Notes under the pieces: model-generated
Seen by the model: the letters and a program-made list of their open reading frames with translations, nothing else
Databases searched by the model: none
Told to the model about the DNA's origin: nothing
NCBI RefSeq assembly: GCF_032050975.1
Contig: NZ_CP116967.1
Span: 2,415,001 to 2,479,000 of the forward strand
Origin: Candidatus Nitrospira allomarina
GTDB taxonomy: Bacteria > Nitrospirota > Nitrospiria > Nitrospirales > UBA8639
DNA length: 64,000 nucleotides
Direction: 5' to 3'
Position numbers and translations under genes: made by a program
Shown: positions 32,221-40,152 of the stretch, in pieces
Position numbering within the stretch: the first letter of the stretch is position 1
Layout of the letters: each line of letters opens with the position of its first letter

Positions 32221-34959
32221 CTATCCTCCGCTGCCTTTCCTTGCCAATGAAGGGGATTTTGCGTGTCTTCCTGAAGCGGTTTCTTGTGCAATAAAGGTTT
32301 TGGCAAGGCGATATTCATCCTCCTGTGTGGTCACCAGGCTATCCAGTTTGGCTTTGAAGATGCGATCGAGCACCCGGCGATACGCCGGCCCTTTGGGAAG
32401 GCCCATGTCCTCCAGGTCGTGGCCGGTTAAGGTGATCGCGACATGTTGAAACGTGGTGAGATAATCCCGGATCCGTTCCATGGCCGCATGAATCGTTGGC
32501 TTGCTTTGCGCCTTGGCCATGAGGAATAACACCAGTTCCTTCGGCCATGGCGTGAGGAGATCGTAGATTTCTGAAGGAGCCAGGTGCTTTCTGTTGAGGG
32601 TTCTTATCAACGTGGACTGGGCCTGTAAGAACTCTCCGACGGTTGCTGTGGTTCGTTGCGGGAATCCCAATCGTTTCCAGGTTTTGACCAATTCGGTTTT
32701 GCCCAACGATTCGAACCAGGCCAGGGCATAGAGCAGCCATCGCTCGGTTCCTGATCGGGCACTCTCCACCTCATGCCAGGCGAGTATTTTTTCTCCGGAT
32801 GCAAAGAGCGTCGGAGCCGGTTCCTTCCACTGCAGCTTGGGATGAATAAAGGGAAAGAGTTTAAATTGACTCAATCGCAAAATGCCTTTGGCCGGCTCGG
32901 GTTCCTCTAATATGTGGATCAATTCATTCCCTAATCGTACGCCGGAAAGCCGGTGAAACAGTTCCATGGTTTGGGCTTGTTGAATGAAATGCTGAGTTTC
33001 CTTACTGATCTGGAAACCAAAACGTTGTTCGAAGCGAATGGCTCGAAAGACCCGGGTGGGATCTTCCACGAAGCTGAGGCTATGAAGGACCCGCACGATT
33101 TTATCCTTAATGTCCCGCCGGCCCCCGAAAAAGTCCAGGAGTTCACCGGGCGTCCTGTTTAGTCGAATGGCCAGGGCATTGATGGTGAAATCCCGCCGGT
33201 AGAGGTCTTTTTTTATTGAACTGCGTTCCACGGTCGGTAGCGCGGTGGGATATTCATAATATTCCGTTCGAGCCGTGGCAATGTCCAGGTGATGCATCTG
33301 TGGAATGTTAAGAGCCTTGGGGATGGCGATCGAGACTGTTCCAAATCGTTCATGAATGGTCCATTCGGCCTTCAGTTCCTGTGCTAACGCTTTGCCAAAA
33401 CGAATGCCGTCTCCTTCGATCACCACGTCCAAATCGAAATTGGGGATGTTCATCAGAAAATCCCGTACGAATCCGCCAACGAGGAAGGCGGCGACCTCCT
33501 GGGTGTCGGCGAGCTTCTCGATGATCTGGAGGAGGGTGAGAAGTGGCGGAGGTAAACGGGTTTCCAATTGTTTGTGGAGATTGGAAGTCCGCAACGTTGT
33601 CGAAGGGGCCGTCGCGGCGAGTGAAACTGGCTTGTCAGAGCGCTCGAAGTCCCCTTCCTGAAACGGGAGTGCCTGGTGCATTGCCCGAAGTAAATCGGTC
33701 CGGCTGAAAATACCAACAATTTGGTCGTGATCCAACACCGGGACGATCCGCTGATTCCGTTCGACCATATGCTGTTGGACCTCGTCAAACGGTGTGTCGG
33801 GTGTGGCCAGAAAGATATCCCTGAGCATGATGTGCTCGATGGGGTGGGTGGCCAGTTTGTGATAGAGGGCTTTTTGTACGGCTTCCCGGGTGGCTAATCC
33901 CATGAAACCGCCTTTAGCACTCACAACGGGTAGGGCGTTGACTTCGTATTGTGTCATGAGGCGTTCGGTCTGTTTGATCGTGGTGTTGGTTTCCACCGTT
34001 CTGACAGGTGTGGTCATGAGCCGTTGGATGGGAAGCCAGGCTTTGGCTTGTTCCTGCAAAAGGGCGTGGATTTTCTGTTCGACCTCGACGATAGTGAGTC
34101 CCTTTATGCTGGCGGCGGCAGCCATGGTGTGCCCTCCTCCGCCAAAGGCCTTGGTGATCGAATTCATGTCCATGTCGGGATGGCGGCTGCGTCCGATGAT
34201 TTGTACCTTGCCTTCCATGGCGACAGCGGCGATGATGGCATCGGCTCCATGTAATTGCGCCAGTTGTTGAACCACCGGGGCCATGTCTTGCACATAATCC
34301 GGCCAGGTGAGGGCGGTGAGCAGAACCCTTCGATGTCCAAGGTTCAGTGTTTGCGCCGATTGCAACAGTGCATGGAATAATTCGAGTTGCGGCGGTGTCC
34401 AGTGCCGGGCGATGTACTTCGTGACCTGGTTTAAATCTGCACCGGTTTGCACAAGAACCCCGCCGATCTGGAAATCACGGGGCGTGGTATTCCGGTAGCT
34501 AAATTGACCGGTTTCCTCATAGAGGGCTATGGCAAAGAGAGTGGCTTCTTCGGGTGTCCATGAGAGTGCTCTGGCCTGAAGTTCTTCGCAGAGGAGTGTG
34601 ATGGTAGCCCCCACCGACTCCACTTTGCAGTAGTCTGCCCGCGGAAGCAGGGGATTGGTTGTCTCCATGGGGTGATGATCATAAATGTGAACCGAAAGGT
34701 GCTGATTTTCAAGAACTTTTTCGAGCGGACCTAACCGGTCCTGATGCTGGGCATCCACTAAGATCAGGCGGGTGACTTCCGGAAAATTCAGACTCGTGAG
34801 TGCCGTGAAGGAAAGGGGGTGTTCCGCGAGAAAGGCCCGCTCGCTGGATTGGGCTCCAGCCGGGAGGACGAGGCGTGCCTGCGGGTAGAGCTTTTGAGCG
34901 GCCACCATTGAGGCGAGGCCATCGAAATCCGCCTCGAGATGCGTGGTAATAATTTCCAT
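32221..34959 (-). CDS. DHH-CBS-tRNA nucleotidyltransferase fusion
   Basis: 912 residues. Order: DHH phosphoesterase domain (about 1-305; EADFDGLAS, LILVDAQH, DHHP near 98, then DHHA1 GGGGHTMAAAASI), two CBS repeats (about 315-430; MTTPVRTVETNTTI, IFSRTDLLRAM), and a class II nucleotidyltransferase (about 480 onward; AAFLVGGFVRDFLMNIPNFDLDVVIEGDG, RRDFTINALAI, RAIRFEQRFGF). This architecture is known in deltaproteobacteria, Aquificae and Nitrospirota, where the polymerase part is the A-adding or CCA-adding tRNA enzyme. All catalytic motifs seem intact. Probable partner split of tRNA 3'-end addition cannot be decided here. Confidence 0.9.
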   Translation of the reverse strand: MEIITTHLEADFDGLASMVAAQKLYPQARLVLPAGAQSSERAFLAEHPLSFTALTSLNFPEVTRLILVDAQHQDRLGPLEKVLENQHLSVHIYDHHPMETTNPLLPRADYCKVESVGATITLLCEELQARALSWTPEEATLFAIALYEETGQFSYRNTTPRDFQIGGVLVQTGADLNQVTKYIARHWTPPQLELFHALLQSAQTLNLGHRRVLLTALTWPDYVQDMAPVVQQLAQLHGADAIIAAVAMEGKVQIIGRSRHPDMDMNSITKAFGGGGHTMAAAASIKGLTIVEVEQKIHALLQEQAKAWLPIQRLMTTPVRTVETNTTIKQTERLMTQYEVNALPVVSAKGGFMGLATREAVQKALYHKLATHPIEHIMLRDIFLATPDTPFDEVQQHMVERNQRIVPVLDHDQIVGIFSRTDLLRAMHQALPFQEGDFERSDKPVSLAATAPSTTLRTSNLHKQLETRLPPPLLTLLQIIEKLADTQEVAAFLVGGFVRDFLMNIPNFDLDVVIEGDGIRFGKALAQELKAEWTIHERFGTVSIAIPKALNIPQMHHLDIATARTEYYEYPTALPTVERSSIKKDLYRRDFTINALAIRLNRTPGELLDFFGGRRDIKDKIVRVLHSLSFVEDPTRVFRAIRFEQRFGFQISKETQHFIQQAQTMELFHRLSGVRLGNELIHILEEPEPAKGILRLSQFKLFPFIHPKLQWKEPAPTLFASGEKILAWHEVESARSGTERWLLYALAWFESLGKTELVKTWKRLGFPQRTTATVGEFLQAQSTLIRTLNRKHLAPSEIYDLLTPWPKELVLFLMAKAQSKPTIHAAMERIRDYLTTFQHVAITLTGHDLEDMGLPKGPAYRRVLDRIFKAKLDSLVTTQEDEYRLAKTFIAQETASGRHAKSPSLARKGSGG

Positions 34960-35138
34960 GGAGACCCGATTCTAACAGGGATGTTGAATGACCGGAAGTT
35001 TCTTGAAAAGGCAAAGAATTTCCTTCGTAAAAATATTCTGTTGCTTGAGAGGGTCTCTCCATGTTAGATGGGGGCAACTCAGGAGACGATCCATCGCAGA
35101 TGGATCATTTGTCGATCACATAATCAGGAGGGTGACAC

Positions 35139-36002
35139 ATGGCTGCCATGGCTAAGCCCAAGTCAAAGGCCAAGCCCAAACAGAAGCCTGCGGGGAAGCG
35201 AACAACTCATGCGAAAGCTCAACCGAAGACAAAAGCCAAACCTAAGAAGTCTGTGAAGCCTCAACGATCACCGTCTACCAAAGCGAAGTCCAAGAATACG
35301 AAGGTCGGCTCCAAGGCTCGGACCAAGGGACCCGTTAAGTCTCAAGCCAAAGGGAGTAAGAAGGCTCGAGTGAAGGGGACATCCAAAACCGTGACTCAAG
35401 CGCAACCACGATCCAAAGCGACGCCGAAAAAGGCGGTGAAAGGGAAAGAGAAGAAGTTGACTACATCTGACAATGTTTCGAAAACGACAACTGCGGCGAA
35501 AACCGGGGCGAATCGTACCAAGTCTGCTCCCACCACCAAATCGGTGAAGAAGGCGGCGCCGTCTGAGGCCAAAAAGAAACCGGGAAGGCCAAAAAAAGAA
35601 TCGCCTGTGGAAAAAGGCCTTGATGCCAAAAAAAGAAAGAACGCCTTCCCCGTTGATGCGGATGCGGAGGAGATTCTTAGCCAGGAACCCGATACGGATA
35701 TTGAGGATACGTCCCTGCCCGACGACATTGATACCGAATTGGATATTGAAGTGGAAACCGATACCGATATCACTCTGGATTCATTGACCACTGAACTCGA
35801 TGATGTCACTGATCCCCTGGATGTGGATGATCTTGCGGATGATTTTGATGATGATGAGTTTTCCGAGGACTCCACCGATGATGCCGATGAGGATTTGGAT
35901 TTGACGGAAGACTTATCAGAAGAATTGGGCACGGATAAGTTTTTTCGTGATACTGAATCTAATCATGAGGATGATGAAGAGGAAATTCCTCGCTCCTGGT
36001 GA
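35139..36002 (+). CDS. Bipolar Lys-rich/Asp-rich low-complexity protein
   Basis: 287 residues behind CAGGAGGGTGACAC. Residues 1-160 are Lys/Pro/Ala-rich in a histone-H1-like or AlgP-like style (repeated K-x-K-P-K), including an AT-hook-like KKPGRPKKES near 146-155. Residues 185-287 are extremely acidic (runs of D/E such as LADDFDDDEFSEDSTDDADEDLDL), like the tail of RNA polymerase delta. Only about 20 residues separate the two. The first half should bind DNA or RNA; the second could mimic nucleic acid or regulate it in cis. No folded domain is recognised. Confidence 0.7.
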   Translation: MAAMAKPKSKAKPKQKPAGKRTTHAKAQPKTKAKPKKSVKPQRSPSTKAKSKNTKVGSKARTKGPVKSQAKGSKKARVKGTSKTVTQAQPRSKATPKKAVKGKEKKLTTSDNVSKTTTAAKTGANRTKSAPTTKSVKKAAPSEAKKKPGRPKKESPVEKGLDAKKRKNAFPVDADAEEILSQEPDTDIEDTSLPDDIDTELDIEVETDTDITLDSLTTELDDVTDPLDVDDLADDFDDDEFSEDSTDDADEDLDLTEDLSEELGTDKFFRDTESNHEDDEEEIPRSW

Positions 36003-36153
36003 TTCTGGCCGGTTATGGGCCAAGGTTGTGCCAGGGTTATTCACTTCACCATCTCACTAGTTTTATTCGTATTCCCGGTTTTAATAGACAAGCCGGGATT
36101 GCTCCCTTCGCCTACGGTGGAGGGGGATAGTTTTGCCAACTGAAGGAGGTTTC

Positions 36154-36918
36154 ATGTCGGAAGAACGAGGGTTGCCTCGCATAGGGGATCATGCACCGGA
36201 CTTTTCCGCGGTGACGACGCAACAGACCGATTTTAATTTTAGCGTATGGCAGGAGCAGCATTGGGTGGTATTGTTTTCTCACCCGGCGGATTTTACTCCG
36301 GTGTGTACGACGGAATTGATGGCCTTTGCCCTAGCCAGTGAGCAATTTCGTCAGCGGGGAGTGAAGCTCATAGGGTTGAGTGTGGATAGTATACATGCTC
36401 ATTTAGCCTGGCTTCGCAGTATTCACGAGAAAATGGGTGCCACAATTCCGTTTCCTATGATTGCCGATGTTGATATGCGTGTCGCGAAACTGTATGGCAT
36501 GATCCATGCCAATGCGAGTTCCACCGCGACGGTGCGTGCGGTGTTTGTTATTGACCCGAAGCGGGTGATTCGGGCCTTGCTGTATTACCCTCTCAATGCC
36601 GGACGCAATGTGGATGAAATCCTACGGTTGGTCACTGCCCTGCAAACCACTGACCGCTTTGCTTGTGCGACGCCTGCCAATTGGCGGGAAGGAGACAAGG
36701 TGGTGGTGCCACCGCCTAAGACCGTTCAGGAAGTTGATCAAGCCTTGGCTAAATCCGAATATGAACATCGGGATTTCTATTTGGCGCTCAAAAATGTGTC
36801 CCCGGTCGCGACCCCAAAGCCTGCGGAAGTGAAGGAGCCTCAACCTGCGGAAGCCGAGGCTCCCAAGCCAGTTCCACCCGAGCCGGCTCAATCTGCTGAG
36901 AATACCCCTTCCACCTAG
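36154..36918 (+). CDS. 1-Cys (Prx6-type) peroxiredoxin
   Basis: 254 residues from the ATG at 36154, behind AAGGAGG. The peroxidatic cysteine lies in HPADFTPVCTTEL (about residue 50). The second cysteine (FACATPANWREGDKVVVPPP) belongs to the Prx6 C-terminal pattern TPANWxxGDxVxVPP, so the enzyme reduces peroxides using an external thiol. A 38-residue Pro/Ala/Glu tail (KPAEVKEPQPAEAEAPKPV) extends beyond the family end and is of unknown use. The stop lies within a weak hairpin, CCCC-N7-GGGG (36905-36922). Cytoplasmic. Confidence 0.9.
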   Translation: MSEERGLPRIGDHAPDFSAVTTQQTDFNFSVWQEQHWVVLFSHPADFTPVCTTELMAFALASEQFRQRGVKLIGLSVDSIHAHLAWLRSIHEKMGATIPFPMIADVDMRVAKLYGMIHANASSTATVRAVFVIDPKRVIRALLYYPLNAGRNVDEILRLVTALQTTDRFACATPANWREGDKVVVPPPKTVQEVDQALAKSEYEHRDFYLALKNVSPVATPKPAEVKEPQPAEAEAPKPVPPEPAQSAENTPST

Positions 36919-37145
36919 GGGCTGTCCGAGATGAGACGGACGTATACGATTGTGCAGGATTCGGCCAGATTCTCTGATCCTTTTGTTCAATAACTCCGCT
37001 CGCCCCGAACGGTCGAATAATTTGACTCAGTCCAACACAACCTCGTGACGATCACCTATCTTCAACAGTCTCTTTGCGTATGCGCCCGAGTGGAGGCAGT
37101 GGGTTTACCTGTTTGCCATACCATGCTCATGTGATGTGGGCATAC

Positions 37146-38234
37146 ATGAAACCCTGGGGAGCAAAATATTCTCTGCAGCTCGGCTTGTTTGTCCTGCTGG
37201 GACTGTCTTCTATTAATGCCGAGGCTTGCCGTCTCCTGCCGTCTCCTCCCGGAAGCGAAAATGTTTTCTGGGTGCATGTTGAGGGACCCTGTTTGCCTGA
37301 GGAAGAGGCAGCCTTGGCCGTGAAGGGTGCTGATCTGCTGGAAGCGCTTGTGCAGGGCAAGCGGATTGATCTGGACCACGTGTTGGTGGTTGATCAGGTG
37401 ATGCTAGATCTTCTGCCCCAACAGGCCATTTCGGAATATCCCGCCATTCCCCCGTCAGTGGGAAAACCCCTGAACGAGAAAGGTATGACTGCGGTTCGCG
37501 TCATTCCAGAGACAATTTCCATCCGACATTCTCGATTTGAAAAAGTGCTTGCCACCAATCTGGTTGAAGGGGTTCTCCTGATCTTGGGGACGGTAGATTT
37601 CACGGGAACCGTTTTTCAACAATCAATTGATCTTTCTAAGACGGTGTTTGTGGGCCCGGTGAGGTTTTCAGACGCGCGAGTTGATTTTGAGGGGTTTTTT
37701 ATTGGTTCTCAATTTGCCCAAGGGGTGGATTTTTCTCACGTCACGTTTGGAACGCATTCCCGGTTTCACCAGGCTCAATTTCGTGATCGGGTCACCTTTG
37801 CCGATGCTCATTTCACCGGAGTTGCTGAGTTTTTGGAAGTCGAGTTTCAGCAGGCGGCAGATTTCTCCCGAACGGCTTTTGCCAGTGGGACAGGCTTTTC
37901 AGGGTCCTTGTTTAAAGGCCCTGCCGATTTTTCAGCCATCTCGGTCGTTCATGAAATCTATTTTCGGTTTACCGAATTTCGAGAGTCCGTGACGTTTGCC
38001 CAATCACAATTCCATACCGTGGTCGATTTTTCAAACGCCAGGTTTGATGGAGCCAAAGATTTTTCCGGAACCGAGTTCCGCACCATGCCGGAATTAACCG
38101 GGAGTAACCTCCCGCTTGATGTGGTGTCGATTCAAAATGGGCGGAGGCTATATGGCCAGATCGGGATATTTTTGGGGCTGGTTATTCTGGTGCTTTGTTA
38201 CCTCTGGCTTTCCAAAAGGAAGAAGACAGTTTAG
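37146..38234 (+). CDS. Exported pentapeptide-like repeat protein with C-terminal anchor
   Basis: 362 residues from the ATG at 37146, which gives a proper signal peptide (MKPWGAKYSLQLGLFVLLGLSSINAEA); an upstream ATG at 37074 would spoil it. The middle and C-terminal parts (about 165-330) are a run of F-x-g-x-x-x-F-x-x-A-x-F five-residue coils (DFSHVTFGTHSRFHQAQFRDRVTFADAHF), the pentapeptide repeat solenoid. A final membrane helix (IGIFLGLVILVLCYLWL) with a KRKK tail anchors it, with the solenoid in the periplasm. Role unknown. Confidence 0.78.
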   Translation: MKPWGAKYSLQLGLFVLLGLSSINAEACRLLPSPPGSENVFWVHVEGPCLPEEEAALAVKGADLLEALVQGKRIDLDHVLVVDQVMLDLLPQQAISEYPAIPPSVGKPLNEKGMTAVRVIPETISIRHSRFEKVLATNLVEGVLLILGTVDFTGTVFQQSIDLSKTVFVGPVRFSDARVDFEGFFIGSQFAQGVDFSHVTFGTHSRFHQAQFRDRVTFADAHFTGVAEFLEVEFQQAADFSRTAFASGTGFSGSLFKGPADFSAISVVHEIYFRFTEFRESVTFAQSQFHTVVDFSNARFDGAKDFSGTEFRTMPELTGSNLPLDVVSIQNGRRLYGQIGIFLGLVILVLCYLWLSKRKKTV

Positions 38235-38337
38235 AGGGCTCAACCACTATATTTGGTTAGGATATTGCGGCTTTACACAAAAGATGGTATACCAATTTAA
38301 ATATCTGCACTGTGGAACCCAGTCGAAAGGCACTTGA

Positions 38338-39157
38338 TTGGAATCCGTCCCCTCCCTGATTGTTTCTGACCTTGAAGATGACGATGCGTATCAGGTCAAA
38401 CTTGAGGCCTTTACCGGCCCCATGGATTTGCTTCTCCATTTGATTCGGAAACACCAAATCAACATTTATGACATTCCGGTGGCGCTGATTGCTCAGCAAT
38501 ATCTGGAATATTTGTCCATAATGAAGACGTTGAACCTGTCTCTGGCGGGGGAATTTCTGGTCATGGCAGCCACCCCTGCTATATATTAAATCCCGGATGC
38601 TTCTTCCCAAAGAGGAAAAACCGGAGACGGAAGATGAGGAAGGTCTGGATCCTCGTGCGGAATTGGTCCGGCAATTGGTCGAATATGAGCGGTTCAAGGA
38701 GGCAGCAGGGAGCCTGGTTATTCGCGAACGTCTTTGGCGGGAGTCCTTTACTCGTGATCCTCTCCCCTTGCCAACTGAGTCAGCGGTCGAGGAGGATATG
38801 GCTACGGAAGATCTCCAATTATTTGATCTTCTGAGTGCATTCCAGGAGGTTCTGGATCGAGCCCCAACTAATGAAATCGTGGAATTGGCCAGGGAAACCT
38901 GGACGGTTCAGGACCGTATTCAGGTCATCTTGGAGCGGTTGGAAGCGGAGTCGACCGTTCCTTTTGAGAGGTTATTTGAACACCATTGGTCCAAGCCATT
39001 GGTCATAGCTACATTTCTGGCTTTGTTGGAACTGGTCAGGATGAACCTGGTTCGATTGTTTCAAGGAGAATGGTTAGGTCCCATCCAGGTGACCAGGCGT
39101 TTTGTTCCAGCCGGGGGGACTGGTTCTAGTGAAAGTTTTCCTGTGGATTCATTGTGA
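38338..39157 (+). pseudogene. scpA: scpA, segregation and condensation protein A, frameshifted
   Basis: Begins at a TTG (38338) behind GAAAGG. Residues 1-80 are good ScpA ([39 protein letters not shown]). After MAAT the frame runs into a stop at 38587. Removing one C from the CCCC run at 38573-38576 restores [14 protein letters not shown], the expected ScpA sequence, and the frame then continues to 39157 with the kleisin C-terminal helices. So the gene is intact except for one extra base. ScpA bridges SMC heads and pairs with ScpB, whose gene follows and is intact. Either a sequencing error in a C run or a true inactivation or programmed slip. Confidence 0.85.
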
Positions 39158-39278
39158 CACGTATGAGCCGGGTATTGATCGGAGGACGCATGGGGGGATG
39201 GAAGAATGGCCTGGGGGAATTAGGCATGGGGCAAGGTGAGATGATCGGGTTCAGTCCGCAGAGGAGGACTCAATAATC

Positions 39279-40046
39279 ATGGACGCACTCTCCAATGGAC
39301 ACCAACCTTCGGACACTTCCGATGCCGACGAGGTGACGGAAGACCTTACGGTAAGCGAGGCCTCAGAATTCTCAGATGAAAGCCGGGACGCAGAAGAAGT
39401 GAAGGATTCCGGGATTGTAGACCAGGAACCGGCGTTGGACATTGGTGAGCTCAAAGCGGCGTTTGAGGCCCTGCTCTTTGTTTCGCATGACCCTCTGAGT
39501 CTTGAGAAGCTGGCGCTGGTTCTCGAAGGGGTCCCTAAATCTTCCGTTAAAAGCGCAATGCAGGACCTTCAAGCCGAGTATGAGACGTCAGGCCGTGGTT
39601 TGCAAATTTTGGAAGTGGCCGGCGGATATGTCATGGTCACGCGACCTGAGCACAGTCTATATATCAAACGATTGACCAGTAAGGCCAAACCGGCAGCTAA
39701 GGTTTCCCGGTCGGCACTGGAAGCCCTGGCAATTGTGAGTTATAAACAGCCTATAACCAGAGCAGATATTGAAAGAATTAGAGGCGTCGAAACCTCGGGT
39801 GTGTTGCGTACCCTCCTGGATCAGAAGTTAATTCGAATCGTTGGACGGCAGGATATCCCGGGCCGACCGATTTTGTATGGAACCGGCAAACAGTTTCTTC
39901 AACGTTTTGGTCTGCGGGACTTACGAGATTTACCTCCGCTGAAAGAACTCAAAGAGTTGGGTAGCCCGGAACAATTCCCTATGGAGCTTCCTTTTGCCAC
40001 AGAGGAACAGGAGGGAGAGGCCCGGGTTTCCGATCTTTCTGCTTAA
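39279..40046 (+). CDS. scpB: Segregation and condensation protein B
   Basis: 255 residues behind AGGAGGACTCAATAATC. An acidic, low-complexity N-terminal extension of about 50 residues precedes the winged-helix pair typical of ScpB: LKAAFEALLFVSHDPLSLEKLALVLEG, then LEVAGGYVMVTRPEHSLYIKRL, SRSALEALAIVSYKQPITRADIERIRGVETSGVLRTLLDQKLIRIVGRQDIPGRPILYGTGKQFLQRFGL. It forms the kleisin-associated dimer of the SMC complex for chromosome segregation. It lies 121 bases after scpA, the usual order. Confidence 0.93.
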   Translation: MDALSNGHQPSDTSDADEVTEDLTVSEASEFSDESRDAEEVKDSGIVDQEPALDIGELKAAFEALLFVSHDPLSLEKLALVLEGVPKSSVKSAMQDLQAEYETSGRGLQILEVAGGYVMVTRPEHSLYIKRLTSKAKPAAKVSRSALEALAIVSYKQPITRADIERIRGVETSGVLRTLLDQKLIRIVGRQDIPGRPILYGTGKQFLQRFGLRDLRDLPPLKELKELGSPEQFPMELPFATEEQEGEARVSDLSA

Positions 40047-40152
40047 ATCGACCGTGAGGCCACGCGTCCTGCTGTGGTCTGTTTGTTTTCCTTCCTGTTT
40101 TCTCTCTGACAAGGGTTGTGCGCCATCCTCATAGGGAGCAGAATAAATTCCT

